From Leucobacter sp. Psy1 (GTDB lineage Bacteria > Actinomycetota > Actinomycetes > Actinomycetales > Microbacteriaceae): a stretch of 64,000 nucleotides of DNA. The notes beneath the pieces were generated by a model. It ran no database searches. It was not told where the DNA came from and saw nothing but the letters and a program-made list of their open reading frames with translations. The first letter of the stretch is position 1; each line of letters begins with the position of its first letter. The position numbers and the translations under genes were made by a program. Shown here piece by piece: positions 1-8,574 of this stretch. The DNA lies in the NCBI RefSeq assembly GCF_020096995.1, contig NZ_CP083692.1, positions 806,001-870,000 on the forward strand. Direction: 5' to 3'.

Positions 1-454
1 GGTGCTCGGCTTCGGTGACGAGGATCTCGTCACCCGATTCGAGCGCGAAGCGCGAAGACTCCTCGACTCCGAGGGAGGCGTCGCCGGTGCGGACGGCGGC
101 CGTCGCCTCGCCGATGCCGAGCGCGACGAGGTTCAGGGCGTCCGTCGCGTTCTCGGCCCAGACGATCTGCTCACTGGTCGGGGCGCCAGCGAAGTCCGCG
201 ACGAGCGCGCGGGCGCGCTCGAACTGCTCCGTGGCGGATCCGACGGCCTGACTCGTGCCCCGGTGTACCGCGGCGTTGGCGCGCTCGAGGAACGCGCGTT
301 CAGCGTCGAGCACCGACGCTGGGCGCTGGGAGGTCGCGGCGGCGTCCAGATAGGCGACGGCTCCTGACTCGGGGAGACCCGCGAAGTAGGGGAACGCCGC
401 CCGCAGCTGCGACACCTCGGACTGATCGATCGCGTTTTCCGGCATACCGTCCAT
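1..454 (-). CDS. sufS: SufS-type cysteine desulfurase (class V aminotransferase), C-terminal part beyond window
   Basis: The reverse strand is open from the left edge to an ATG at 454, with a GTGAGAGA ribosome site just upstream; a second ATG three codons in (445) is possible. The visible part is the N-terminal third of a pyridoxal-phosphate cysteine desulfurase that takes sulfur from cysteine for Fe-S cluster assembly. Family landmarks are FPYFAGLPESGAVAYLDAAA near residue 20, TSQRPASVLDAE, the NAAVHRGT segment, WAENATDALNLVALG, and GDEILVTEAEH at the window edge. The PLP lysine and catalytic cysteine lie outside. SufS is favoured over IscS because of the LDAAATSQRP and AAVHRG wording. Suf partners, if adjacent, lie left of the window. 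Identity is recognised from motifs, and completeness cannot be judged. Confidence 0.85.
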   Translation of the reverse strand, partial: MDGMPENAIDQSEVSQLRAAFPYFAGLPESGAVAYLDAAATSQRPASVLDAERAFLERANAAVHRGTSQAVGSATEQFERARALVADFAGAPTSEQIVWAENATDALNLVALGIGEATAAVRTGDASLGVEESSRFALESGDEILVTEAEH

Positions 455-574
455 TCTCTCACGAGCGTCGCCGACCGATGCGGTCGTGACCGGCTCACAC
501 CCGCGTCAACGGTGCGGAGGCACCGCGTATTCCTGAGCGGGGGGCACCCGATCTGTCGCGAGCGTGAATCCGCC

Positions 575-1876
575 TCAGGGCACCTGCACCTCGACCGTCG
601 CGGTATGCGGTGAGGGCTCGAACCCCGCGGGGGTGAGGAACCAGTTGACGATCCCGGCCAGTGCCAGGAGCGCGCCCGCCCACGCGGGCAGCCACATCGC
701 GGTGTCGGTTCCGACGTGCTCGGCGATGTACCCCGTCAGCGCCGATGCGCCCGATTGTCCGACGATGACGCCGGATCCGAGCATCGTCATCACGGTCGCG
801 GATCGCCCCTCGGGGCTGCGGTGGGTGCCGAAGCTGTAGAGCGTCACGAGGAGCGGGCCGATCCCGATCCCGGTGATCCCGAGCCCGAGTGCGACCGCGC
901 CGAGCCCGGCCCCGGTCGCCATGACGAACTGCCCCGCGAGGATGAAGAGCACGAAGACGAGCCACCGGTACCTGAGGGTGAAGCGCGGGGAGAACCACAC
1001 GACGCTGATGGCGAGGACCGCCGACCCGAGGCCCATGATCCCGTAGAAGAGGCCGGCGCTCTCGGGGCTCCCGAGGTCCTGGGTCAGTGCGGTGAGCCCG
1101 GTGAGCGTGGTGCCGAAGACGAGACCGACGCAGAAGATCCCGAAGACCGTGACGAGGAGTTCGGGGCGGGCGAGCTCGCGGGCCGGCGCGAGCGTGGCCG
1201 CGCGCTCCGCCCGCGTCTTCGGTGGTGCGCTGGTGCGGTGCAGTGCGAACGCGACGACGAACACGAGCGTCAGCGCGGCGGCGCCCGCGATGGGCGCCCA
1301 TGCGCCGAAGAACGTGGCGAGCAGGCCCACGATGACCGGCCCGAAGACGAAGACGACCTCGTCCGCTGCAGACTCGTAGGCCAGCGTGGCGCTCAGCGTG
1401 CGGGGGCGGCGTTTCGACGGCATCGCCGTCTTGATGATCATCACGAGGCGCGAACGCGACATCGGGGAGATCTGCGGACCGGAGGCGCCGACGAGGAACG
1501 AGACCGCGAAGACCGCCCACACGTCGAGCGGGCTGTATGCGATCCATGCGAGGGCGCCGAGCGCTGCACTGTTCGCGATGGCCGTGATGAGCAACGTCGG
1601 CCGCTGCCCGAACCGGTCGGCCGCGGCTCCGACGAGCGGCCCGATGAGCGCCGACCCGATGCCCACCGAGGCCGAAGCGAGACCGCCGAGCTCGACCGAG
1701 CCGCGAGCGGAGACGACGAGCGTGAGCACACCCACGACCATCATCGCGAACGGGAAGCGGGCGATCAGCGCGAGCGGGAAGTACCCGAGGCCGGTCAGCG
1801 AGATGAGCGACGGGGCGCCGTCGGCGCCGCCTGGGGCGGGTCGCTGCGCGGTCTCGCGATCCGGATCGGCCGTCAC
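575..1876 (-). CDS. MFS transporter
   Basis: A 433-residue protein with about twelve hydrophobic segments separated by short charged loops, the usual size of a major facilitator superfamily drug or metabolite transporter. After an N-terminal cytoplasmic stretch of about 30 residues, segment 1 begins near FPLALIARFPFAMMVVGVL. The loop with AADRFGQRP matches the conserved MFS loop 2-3 signature (GxxxDRxGxR), and a long basic loop in the middle separates the two six-helix halves. Its start overlaps the stop of the upstream DsbA-like gene by four bases (1873-1876), so the two are probably translated together. The substrate cannot be told; efflux is the commonest role for this type. Nothing in the sequence shows regulation. 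Confidence 0.85.
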   Translation of the reverse strand: MTADPDRETAQRPAPGGADGAPSLISLTGLGYFPLALIARFPFAMMVVGVLTLVVSARGSVELGGLASASVGIGSALIGPLVGAAADRFGQRPTLLITAIANSAALGALAWIAYSPLDVWAVFAVSFLVGASGPQISPMSRSRLVMIIKTAMPSKRRPRTLSATLAYESAADEVVFVFGPVIVGLLATFFGAWAPIAGAAALTLVFVVAFALHRTSAPPKTRAERAATLAPARELARPELLVTVFGIFCVGLVFGTTLTGLTALTQDLGSPESAGLFYGIMGLGSAVLAISVVWFSPRFTLRYRWLVFVLFILAGQFVMATGAGLGAVALGLGITGIGIGPLLVTLYSFGTHRSPEGRSATVMTMLGSGVIVGQSGASALTGYIAEHVGTDTAMWLPAWAGALLALAGIVNWFLTPAGFEPSPHTATVEVQVP

Positions 1877-2754
1877 TGCGTCACCTGCAGACCCTGTTCG
1901 GCGAGGAACGCCGCGAATGCCGCACCATCGCTCGCGTCGCCCTCGTACACCGCGCCGCCGGCGACCACGAACGGGGTGTGCGCGACCGTCACGTCGTCAG
2001 CATCAGCCTCGGGAACCGCCGTGCTCGATGCCCACGCGTTCAGCGCCTGCGCGAACGGGGCGAACCGTTCGTCCTCGATGCAGGATCGCGTCGCGCCGTC
2101 GAGTCCGCCCGTTGCGCGCTCGATCACGGCGACGATCTCGTCGTTCTCGAGTCCCGGTGCCTCGTGGCCCGGCTGCACTCGGGAGTCGAGGAGCGCCGTG
2201 TGGGCGTCCCACGCCAGCTCGGGCTGCGCGTCGACCACGCACGCCACGGCACCCGCCGCGCGCGACGAGTACTGGGTGTCGTCGTCAAGGAAGGTCATCG
2301 GTCGCAACTCGAGTGTCGCCTCACCGCTCGTGACGGCGGCCTCGAGCAGGGCGGCGTTCTCTGCCTCGAACGCGGCGCACGCCGGGCAGCGGTAGTCGAC
2401 GTACAGCTGGATGTCGAGCGGTCCGCTCGCTCGGTCCGTCGCGACGGGTTCGGGGACCGCGCCCTCCTCGGGCGCCTCGGAGAGCACCGGCGCGAGGCCG
2501 CCCGTGCCGCTCTCGAACAGGATCCCGCCCGTGCGCATGTTCGCCGGCCACTCGACCCCGCCCGCCTCGGATGATTGATCATCCAGGCGCGACATCACGA
2601 GGAACACGCAGAAGGCGGTGAACGCGAGAGCGAGGATCGCGGCCACCGTCCAGATCGTCACCTTCTTCGAAGAACCACCCTGTCCCGGCTGGGGCACGCT
2701 GCGGTCTACGGGAGTGTAGTGGGCGTGCGGGTCCTGCGGGGTGGGATCGGTCAT
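1873..2754 (-). CDS. Membrane-anchored DsbA-like thioredoxin-fold protein
   Basis: A 293-residue protein with a short proline-rich cytoplasmic N-terminus, one transmembrane segment at about residues 32-54 and an extracytoplasmic thioredoxin-fold domain. The active site is CPAC at Cys123 and Cys126 in VDYRCPACAAFE. A TPFVV segment near residue 260 supplies the cis-proline that packs against the site. The family (DsbA/BdbD-like, thioredoxin_4) catalyses oxidative disulfide formation in exported proteins. The reading frame stays open far upstream, but ATG 2754 is chosen because it gives the normal TM-anchored architecture and leaves room for the divergent rsmI promoter. It is the first gene of a two-gene unit with the MFS transporter. 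Function is inferred from fold and motif. Confidence 0.85.
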   Translation of the reverse strand: MTDPTPQDPHAHYTPVDRSVPQPGQGGSSKKVTIWTVAAILALAFTAFCVFLVMSRLDDQSSEAGGVEWPANMRTGGILFESGTGGLAPVLSEAPEEGAVPEPVATDRASGPLDIQLYVDYRCPACAAFEAENAALLEAAVTSGEATLELRPMTFLDDDTQYSSRAAGAVACVVDAQPELAWDAHTALLDSRVQPGHEAPGLENDEIVAVIERATGGLDGATRSCIEDERFAPFAQALNAWASSTAVPEADADDVTVAHTPFVVAGGAVYEGDASDGAAFAAFLAEQGLQVTQ

Positions 2755-2809
2755 GCTGCCATTCTTCCAGCTACGAGACCGTCGGGTGCACCCGCGTACG
2801 ATGGAGGGC

Positions 2810-3628
2810 ATGATCCTGCTCGCGGCCACGCCGATCGGCAACCTGGGCGACGCGTCCACCAGACTCCGCGAGACGCTCGCGAACGCTGCCGTCATCGCGG
2901 CGGAGGACACGCGCACCACCGCCAAGCTCCTGCGGCTGCTCGGCATCGAGGCGCGCCCCGAACTGCTCGCGCTCCACGACCACAACGAGCACGAGCGCGC
3001 AGCGGAACTCGTCGAGCGGGCGCGCACGGAAGACATCGTCCTCGTGAGCGACGCAGGAACGCCGACCGTTTCCGACCCCGGGTTCCGCGTCGTGCAGCTC
3101 GCGGCCGAGCAGGGCGTCGACGTCACCGCCATCCCCGGCCCGAGCGCCGTGGTCACGGCGCTCGCCGTCTCCGGGCTGCCGACCGATCGATTCGCGTTCG
3201 AGGGGTTCCTCCCGCGCAAGGCGGGGGAGCGGGATCGCTTCCTCGCCTCCCTCGCCGACGAGCGGCGCACTCTCGTCTTCTTCGAGGCGCCCACCCGCCT
3301 CGCGGCAACGCTCACGGCGCTCGCCGCCGCGTTCGGGGCCGATCGGCCCGCCGCCGTCTGCAGAGAACTCACCAAGTTGCACGAAGAGGTGCGGCGCGGC
3401 TCACTCGACGAGCTTGCTGCCTGGGCCGCCGAGGGTGTGCGCGGCGAGATCGTGGTGGTCGTCGGTGGTGCTCCGGAACGGGAGGTGTCGCCGGAGGCCG
3501 CGCTCGCCGAAGTCCAGGCGAGAGTGTCGGGCGGTGAGCGTCTGAAGGATGCGACGCGCGCCGTCGCCGCCGCGTCGGGGCAGTCGAGCCGCGACCTCTA
3601 CGCAGCGGCGCTCGCTTCGCGCGGTTAG
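2810..3628 (+). CDS. rsmI: 16S rRNA 2'-O-ribose C1402 methyltransferase RsmI
   Basis: A 272-residue SAM-dependent tetrapyrrole-methylase-fold enzyme that methylates the ribose of 16S rRNA C1402. It begins LLAATPIGNLGDAS, the RsmI hallmark, followed by AAEDTRTTAKLL, VSDAGTPTVSDPGFRVV, IPGPSAVVTALAVSGLPTDRF and FEGFLPRK, all in the usual order and spacing. The C-terminal part with SGGERLKDATRAVAA matches the small RsmI tail domain. ATG 2810 is chosen because GGAGGGC lies directly upstream and the protein then starts as in homologues; ATG 2801 would add three residues. It is divergent from the DsbA-like gene and ends in a four-base overlap with the convergent tetR gene. Confidence 0.95.
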   Translation: MILLAATPIGNLGDASTRLRETLANAAVIAAEDTRTTAKLLRLLGIEARPELLALHDHNEHERAAELVERARTEDIVLVSDAGTPTVSDPGFRVVQLAAEQGVDVTAIPGPSAVVTALAVSGLPTDRFAFEGFLPRKAGERDRFLASLADERRTLVFFEAPTRLAATLTALAAAFGADRPAAVCRELTKLHEEVRRGSLDELAAWAAEGVRGEIVVVVGGAPEREVSPEAALAEVQARVSGGERLKDATRAVAAASGQSSRDLYAAALASRG

Positions 3629-4335
3629 GCGTCAGCGGCGCGTATCGATCGTTCTGGGAGACGATCGGAGAGTCGACCGAGCCACTCGATGAGCAGCTGG
3701 GTCTCGGCGCGCCCGAGCACGTCAGGGTGCGCTGCAGCGAACTCGACCGCGGCCGCGAGGGGATCCGAGGCTCGGGGGCTGGTGCCGGTGATCGCGGCGA
3801 TGGCGCCTTCTCTGACCGCGGCTGAGAGCTCGGGGTCGGGTGACGCGAGGATGATCTGCCGCAGCGTCACGCCGATGTTCGTCACGAGGATGTGCGCCGC
3901 CGCCTGCTCCGACGGGACGACGAGTCGACCCTGCTGTTCGGCGCGGCGTGTGAGCGCGCGCAGGAGTTCGCTCGGTCGTGACTGCGCGGCGGGGGAGTAC
4001 CCCGGTCGAACCTTCCCGTACATGAGTGTGTAGAAGCCAGGGTTCGAGATGCCGAAGGCCACGTGGGCGTCCCACCCGGCGCGGATGTCCTGCACCGGAT
4101 CGCCCGAGGGCTCCGCCGCGTGCTTCTCTTCGAGATAGAGGTCGAAGCCGCGTTCGATGACCGCGTCGATCAGTCCCTGCTTCGAGCCGAAGAAGTGGTA
4201 GAGCGTGGGCATCTTCACCCCCACCGCGTCGCAGACAGCGCGCAGAGAGAACTCCTCACCCGGAGCGTGTGCGATGAGCTCGGCCGCGGCCGCGATCAAT
4301 TTCTCTCGTGTATCGCTTTCGGTTCGCACTGTCAT
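3625..4335 (-). CDS. TetR/AcrR-family regulator
   Basis: A 236-residue TetR-type repressor. The N-terminal helix-turn-helix covers about residues 8-55, with TREKLIAAAAELIA, EEFSLRAVCDAVGVKMPTLY and HFFGSKQGLIDAVIERG, followed by an all-helical ligand-binding domain that is not conserved with any type I recognise. It is divergent from the SDR gene starting at 4399; the 63-base gap holds two clean inverted repeats (see 4339-4379), so it probably represses both itself and the SDR/SnoaL-like pair. Ligand unknown, but most likely a substrate or product of the neighbouring oxidoreductase. Its 3' end overlaps that of rsmI by four bases. Confidence 0.9.
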   Translation of the reverse strand: MTVRTESDTREKLIAAAAELIAHAPGEEFSLRAVCDAVGVKMPTLYHFFGSKQGLIDAVIERGFDLYLEEKHAAEPSGDPVQDIRAGWDAHVAFGISNPGFYTLMYGKVRPGYSPAAQSRPSELLRALTRRAEQQGRLVVPSEQAAAHILVTNIGVTLRQIILASPDPELSAAVREGAIAAITGTSPRASDPLAAAVEFAAAHPDVLGRAETQLLIEWLGRLSDRLPERSIRAADA

Positions 4336-4338
4336 GCT

Positions 4339-4379
4339 GCTACAGTACCGAATGTAGCGAAGATATGTTGCTACATATC
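4339..4379. promoter_or_regulatory. Paired inverted repeats, candidate TetR operators
   Basis: Two palindromes fill the gap between the divergent tetR and SDR starts. The first has arms GCTACA (4339-4344) and TGTAGC (4353-4358). The second has seven-base arms GATATGT (4362-4368) and ACATATC (4373-4379) around TGCT. The hexamer GCTACA occurs in both. Placement and symmetry fit operators for the adjacent TetR protein; binding is inferred. Confidence 0.6.
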
Positions 4380-4398
4380 AACGATATGGAGGTTTCTG

Positions 4399-5154
4399 AT
4401 GGGAACGACAACACTCGAGGGCAAGCGACTGCTCATCGCCGGGGGAGCGAAGAACCTCGGTGGACTCATCGCGCGTCAGGCGGCAGCCGGCGGCGCCGAC
4501 GTCGCGATTCATTACAATTCCGAGTCATCACGAGCGGATGCCGAGGAGACGCTGGCCGTAGTCGAGGCCGCCGGTCGCCGGGGCGTGATCCTGCAGGGGG
4601 ACCTCACCGTTCCCGCGAACGTGGGGCAGCTCTTCGCCGACGCCGAAGCAGCGATCGGCAAGATCGACATCGCGGTGAACACCGTGGGCAAGGTGCTGCG
4701 CAAGCCGATCGTCGACACCACCGAGCAGGAGTACGACGACATGTTCGACGTCAACGCGAAGGCGGCGTACTTCTTCATTCAGGAGGCCGGACGACGCCTC
4801 GCGGACGGCGGCAAGCTCATCACGATCGTCACGGCACTGCTCGCCGCCTTCACCGACGGCTACTCCACCTACGCCGGAGGCAAGGCACCCGTCGAGCACT
4901 TCACGAGGGCCGCGGCGAAGGAGTTCGCCGACCGCGGCATCTCCGTCACCGCGATCGCACCCGGTCCGATGGACACCCCGTTCTTCTACGGCCAGGAGAC
5001 CCCGGAGCGCGTCGAGTTCCACAAGTCGCAGGCGATGGGCGGCCAACTCACCCAGATCGAGGACATCGCGCCGATCGTGCGGTTCCTGGCCACCGAGGGC
5101 TGGTGGATCACCGGGCAGACCATCTTCGCCAACGGCGGATACACGACCCGCTGA
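4399..5154 (+). CDS. SDR-family oxidoreductase
   Basis: A 251-residue short-chain dehydrogenase. The nucleotide-binding segment reads LLIAGGAKNLGGLIARQAA, an atypical form of the TGxxxGxG motif. It is followed by NTVGKVLRKPI (the NNAG-equivalent region), TIVTALLAAF around the catalytic serine/threonine position, and YAGGK, matching the YxxxK active site. The C-terminus IFANGGYTTR is usual for the family. ATG 4399 is chosen because GGAGG lies 6-10 bases upstream; the longer open frame has no ribosome site. The next gene is a SnoaL-like protein 23 bases downstream, and a TetR gene is divergent. It probably reduces or oxidises a small carbonyl compound with NAD(P)H; the substrate is not apparent. 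Confidence 0.85.
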   Translation: MGTTTLEGKRLLIAGGAKNLGGLIARQAAAGGADVAIHYNSESSRADAEETLAVVEAAGRRGVILQGDLTVPANVGQLFADAEAAIGKIDIAVNTVGKVLRKPIVDTTEQEYDDMFDVNAKAAYFFIQEAGRRLADGGKLITIVTALLAAFTDGYSTYAGGKAPVEHFTRAAAKEFADRGISVTAIAPGPMDTPFFYGQETPERVEFHKSQAMGGQLTQIEDIAPIVRFLATEGWWITGQTIFANGGYTTR

Positions 5155-5177
5155 CCTGCCCGACACGAAGGAGCATC

Positions 5178-5507
5178 ATGAGCACACCGATCATTCCCGA
5201 ACCCATCGCAACATTCATTGAGCGCGTCAACGCGCACGACGATGAATACTTCCTCTCAGCCTTCACCGACGACGGAGTCGTCGACGATTGGGGGAGGGAG
5301 TTCTCCGGTCGCGACGCGATCGCCGCGTGGAGTGCGCGCGAGTTCATCGGGTCAGAGGGGACGCTGACGGTGGAAGAGGTGACGTCTGAGAACGGCATCC
5401 TCACCGTCGTTGGCGACTGGCGTTCGCACCACGCCAACGGTCGTTCCCGCTTCGACTTCGAGCTGGTGGGTGACCGCATCCGCCGGATGACGATCCGGGA
5501 GGGCTGA
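5178..5507 (+). CDS. SnoaL/NTF2-like small protein
   Basis: A 109-residue protein with the pattern of the SnoaL/NTF2 fold: an N-terminal helix IATFIERVNAHDDEYFLSAF, then FTDDGVVDDWGREFSGRDAI, and beta strands ending in FDFELVGDRIRRMTIREG. Such proteins are isomerases, dehydratases or ligand-binding partners for small hydrophobic molecules. It follows the SDR gene after 23 bases with a GAAGGAG ribosome site before ATG 5178, so the two form an operon. The pairing suggests it acts on the SDR substrate or product, which is an inference. Catalytic residues cannot be assigned with confidence. Confidence 0.75.
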   Translation: MSTPIIPEPIATFIERVNAHDDEYFLSAFTDDGVVDDWGREFSGRDAIAAWSAREFIGSEGTLTVEEVTSENGILTVVGDWRSHHANGRSRFDFELVGDRIRRMTIREG

Positions 5508-5511
5508 TCCA

Positions 5512-5553
5512 CGGAGCGGATCCGTGGTGCTGAGACATCTCGGATCCGCTCCG
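5512..5553. terminator. Bidirectional hairpin between convergent genes
   Basis: Perfect 13-base arms at 5512-5524 (CGGAGCGGATCCG) and 5541-5553 separate the SnoaL-like gene from the convergent plsC-like gene. There is no clear T-run, but position and symmetry fit a terminator serving both strands. A shorter competing hairpin (CCACGGA / TCCGTGG) overlaps its left arm. Confidence 0.65.
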
Positions 5554-5580
5554 CGGCTCCACTCGTGCGGCTCGGCCCCG

Positions 5581-6249
5581 CTAGTGCTGCGCGTACCCGT
5601 CAGCGAGCTCCTGGCCGGTGAGGGCGTGGATCGCCCCCATGATGCGCTCCGTCGCGAGGCGGCGCGCGCGTCCGCCCGGGAGCCCCGCGAGGTCGTCGAG
5701 GGGCACGGGCTCCCCGAATCGCACCTCCACGCGCGGCGCCTTTCCGGTGTGCGGATCGCGAAGCCGACGGTTCGTGCCGATGAGCCCCACTGGCACCACT
5801 GTCGCTCCGGTCTCCAGCGCCATCCACGCAGCACCTCCCCGCCCGCGATGCAGGCGTCCGTCACGGGAGCGGCTGCCCTCGGGGAAGACGGCGAAGACCT
5901 GTCCATCGGCGAGCACGGCGCGGCCAGCGTCGAGCGCCGCCTGGGTCGCCGATCCAGCGCCTCGGTGCACCGGAATCGCTCCGATCTGCCGGAAGAACCA
6001 GCCTAAGACCCCGCGCTTGAACAGGGACTCCTTCGCGAGGAACTGCACCTTCCGGGTCGAGAACGACGGGATCAACACGGTGTCGAGCCCGGCGAGGTGA
6101 TTGCTCGCGAGCAGCACCGGTCCGGCGTCGGGAATGTGCTCGGCGCCGACGATCCTCGGCCGGAAACGCACCCTGAGCAGGGGTCTGAGTACCGCCCGCC
6201 CGATCGTGAACACCGGGCCGGGGCGCGCGAGCGAGACCTCAGCCGACAT
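5581..6249 (-). CDS. 1-acyl-sn-glycerol-3-phosphate acyltransferase (PlsC family)
   Basis: A 222-residue acyltransferase that transfers an acyl chain to lysophosphatidic acid or a related lysolipid at the membrane. The catalytic HX4D motif is seen as SNHLAGLDT (His51, Asp56). The second block FPEGSRSRDG contains the glycerol-phosphate-binding Glu and Arg. A hydrophobic N-terminal stretch and VVPVGLIGTNRR complete the PlsC pattern. Actinobacteria carry several paralogues, so the exact substrate and gene name are left open. It is convergent with the SnoaL-like gene and divergent from the FKBP lipoprotein at 6357. Confidence 0.9.
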   Translation of the reverse strand: MSAEVSLARPGPVFTIGRAVLRPLLRVRFRPRIVGAEHIPDAGPVLLASNHLAGLDTVLIPSFSTRKVQFLAKESLFKRGVLGWFFRQIGAIPVHRGAGSATQAALDAGRAVLADGQVFAVFPEGSRSRDGRLHRGRGGAAWMALETGATVVPVGLIGTNRRLRDPHTGKAPRVEVRFGEPVPLDDLAGLPGGRARRLATERIMGAIHALTGQELADGYAQH

Positions 6250-6356
6250 GATCCCGAGCCTACTCCCGCCCCGAGTGCGCGCCGGAATCTCGGGAGGTAC
6301 ACAGTTGTCAGCCAGACGGCTGCGGCAGACTCATATGCGTCAGTCGTCATTCCACC

Positions 6357-7382
6357 GTGAGGAACCCTTCGATCGTGAACCGCTCCCGCATGCTCGTCCC
6401 CGCCGCGATCGCCGCGACGCTTCTCCTCACATCATGTGCGGGGGGTTCCGGAGGGGACGGTAAGACGGATGCATCGGGCGAGGCCTGCGCGCCTTCGGGC
6501 TCGGGCAGTGAATCCGTCACTGTCAAGGGCGACTTCGGTGGCGACCTCGAGATGACGGGCGGCACCCCGGTCGAGTCGCCCGAACTCGAGCGATCAGTGC
6601 TCATCGAGGGCGACGGGAAGCGCACGCCAGACGAGGGCGCCGGCGTCACCGCTGCCCTCTCGTTCTTCAATGGCCGCACCGGTGCTCTCGTCGAGCACTC
6701 GCCGGCCGGGCAGCCCATCATCAACAGCGAGCAGCAGCTGGCGCCCTTCGCCTACGAAGCGGTGCGCTGCGCGGTGCAGGGGCAGCGCGTAGTCGTGTCA
6801 CTGCCGGCGGAGGAAGCGATGGGCGGTGCGGAATCGATGCCCGAGGGCTTCGAAGCGGGCGACGCCGTGGTCCTAGTGTTCGACGTCGAGACGGTCGAGC
6901 CTGGCAAGATCGAGGACAAGAGCGAACTGCTGCCCAAGGCCGAGGGCGAGGCGCAGGATCCGCCTGCCGGGTTCCCCTCCGTCGAGCTCGCTGAGAACGG
7001 CGAGCCGACTATCACGATCCCGAAGGACACCGACCCCCCGAAGGAGCTCGAGACCGCGACCCTCATCGAGGGCGACGGCGAAGAGGTGCAGCCGGGCGAT
7101 CGCGTGTACGTGAACTATCGCGGCGTCATCTGGCGCACCGGCGAGGAGTTCGACTCGAGCTGGAGCCGAGGGGAGCCGACCGACTTCCTCACGACCGGCG
7201 TGATCGGCGGGTTCACCGAGGCGCTCGAGGGCCACACGGTCGGGTCGCAGGTCATCTCGGTCGTTCCAGCCGATAAGGAACAGGGCGGCTACGGTGCCGA
7301 ACAGCTGGAGAGCATGGGCCACAAGCCCGACGACGTCATGGTCTTCGTGCTCGACATCGTCGGCGTCGTCCACGCCGACTGA
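6357..7382 (+). CDS. FKBP-type peptidyl-prolyl isomerase lipoprotein
   Basis: A 341-residue exported lipoprotein. The signal peptide ends in LLTSC, with Cys27 the lipidated residue. The C-terminal 130 residues form an FKBP domain: VQPGDRVYVNYRGVIWRTGE, EFDSSWSRGEP, VIGGFTEALEGHTVGSQVI and DDVMVFVLDIVGV. A more degenerate FKBP-like segment probably occupies residues 70-180 (GAGVTAALSFFNGRTGALVE and VVLVFDVE), as in actinobacterial relatives of this length. It speeds cis-trans proline isomerisation in secreted proteins. GTG 6357 is taken as start because it gives a normal signal peptide; an in-frame GTG at 6375 and an ATG at 6390 are alternatives. Confidence 0.85.
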   Translation: MRNPSIVNRSRMLVPAAIAATLLLTSCAGGSGGDGKTDASGEACAPSGSGSESVTVKGDFGGDLEMTGGTPVESPELERSVLIEGDGKRTPDEGAGVTAALSFFNGRTGALVEHSPAGQPIINSEQQLAPFAYEAVRCAVQGQRVVVSLPAEEAMGGAESMPEGFEAGDAVVLVFDVETVEPGKIEDKSELLPKAEGEAQDPPAGFPSVELAENGEPTITIPKDTDPPKELETATLIEGDGEEVQPGDRVYVNYRGVIWRTGEEFDSSWSRGEPTDFLTTGVIGGFTEALEGHTVGSQVISVVPADKEQGGYGAEQLESMGHKPDDVMVFVLDIVGVVHAD

Positions 7383-7429
7383 GCCGCACCGCTTCTGGCG
7401 CGCGACACCCGCTCGATAGGGTGGATCGT

Positions 7430-8512
7430 ATGAGGCGCATCGTCATACTCGGGTCCACCGGATCGATCGGCGAGCAGGCGCTCGACGTGGTGCGGAAGAA
7501 CCCGTCGAAGTTCCAGGTCGTCGGACTCGCCGCGGGCACCAGCCGCGATCGCGTGCAGGAGCAGGCAGACGAGTTCAACGTCGAGCACCTCGCGTTCGGC
7601 GCCGTAGAAGCCGCGCAGCTGGCGGAGGATGTGCCCGCCGATGTCGTGCTCAACGGCATCACGGGGTCCATCGGACTCGGCCCCACCGTCGCCGCACTGC
7701 GCGCCGGCCGCACCCTCGCCCTCGCGAACAAGGAGTCCTTGATCGTCGGCGGCGACCTCGTGACCGGGCTCGCGAAGCCCGACCAGATCGTTCCCGTCGA
7801 CTCGGAGCACTCCGCGATCGCGCAGGCGCTCCGCGCAGGTTCCTCCAGCGAGGTGCGGCGCCTCGTCGTCACCGCATCCGGCGGACCCTTCAGGGGCCGA
7901 TCCCGCGCCGAGCTCGCCGATGTGACGCCCGAGGAAGCCCTCGCGCACCCCACCTGGAACATGGGCCGCGTCGTCACCACCAACTCGGCCACGCTCGTGA
8001 ACAAGGGGCTCGAGGTCATCGAGGCCCACCTGCTCTTCGGCGTCTCCTACGGAGACATCGACGTCGTGGTGCACCCGCAGTCGATCGTCCACTCCATGGT
8101 CGAGTTCCACGACGGATCGACGATCCTTCAGGCGTCCCCGCCCGATATGCGCCTGCCTATCGCGCTCGGCCTGTCGTGGCCCAACCGCCTCCACGGCGTT
8201 GGCACACCGCTCGACTGGCGGCAGGCCACCGAGTGGACGTTCGAACCGCTCGACGAAGAAGCGTTCCCCGCCGTAGCTCTTGCAAAGGAAGTGGGTCGTG
8301 CTCGACTCACCTACCCCGCCGTCTACAACGCGGCGAACGAGGAGGCCGTTGACGCGTTCCACGACGGCAAGATCGGCTTCCTCGACATCGTCGACACCGT
8401 GCACGAGGTGCTCGACGCGCACCAGGCGCCGGCGGATCTCACCCTCGAGTCACTCGCCGAGGCCGAGCGCTGGGCTCGCGAGCGGGCGCAGGCGCTCATC
8501 GCGGCGCGGTAG
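7430..8512 (+). CDS. dxr: 1-deoxy-D-xylulose 5-phosphate reductoisomerase
   Basis: A 360-residue enzyme of the non-mevalonate (MEP) isoprenoid pathway, converting 1-deoxy-D-xylulose 5-phosphate to 2-C-methyl-D-erythritol 4-phosphate with NADPH. Landmarks in order are IVILGSTGSIGEQALDVV at the N-terminus, LANKESLIVGG, VDSEHSAIAQAL, TASGGPFRGRS, TWNMGRVVTTNSATLVNKGLE (metal and substrate binding), HPQSIVHSMVEF, and YPAVYNAANEEAVDAF. ATG 7430 follows AGGGTGG; a GTG three codons upstream is less likely. It lies just upstream of the site-2 protease gene, an arrangement common in actinobacteria, with ispG two genes further on. Confidence 0.97.
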   Translation: MRRIVILGSTGSIGEQALDVVRKNPSKFQVVGLAAGTSRDRVQEQADEFNVEHLAFGAVEAAQLAEDVPADVVLNGITGSIGLGPTVAALRAGRTLALANKESLIVGGDLVTGLAKPDQIVPVDSEHSAIAQALRAGSSSEVRRLVVTASGGPFRGRSRAELADVTPEEALAHPTWNMGRVVTTNSATLVNKGLEVIEAHLLFGVSYGDIDVVVHPQSIVHSMVEFHDGSTILQASPPDMRLPIALGLSWPNRLHGVGTPLDWRQATEWTFEPLDEEAFPAVALAKEVGRARLTYPAVYNAANEEAVDAFHDGKIGFLDIVDTVHEVLDAHQAPADLTLESLAEAERWARERAQALIAAR

Positions 8513-8574
8513 CGCGGGGCCGCGGGTGAACCCACCCGCAGCCGAAGCACAGGGCACCGCACTACGCTGGCCGC

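Noticed and set aside
510-525. CGGTGC-ggag-GCACCG hairpin after the sufS start region
   Set aside because: Six-base stem, between the MFS stop and the sufS start on the same strand; too weak to call a terminator.
716-2395. Long forward open frame over the MFS and DsbA-like genes
   Set aside because: Its composition (Asp/Glu/Arg-rich, no hydrophobic pattern) is that of an antisense shadow of two well-recognised reverse-strand genes.
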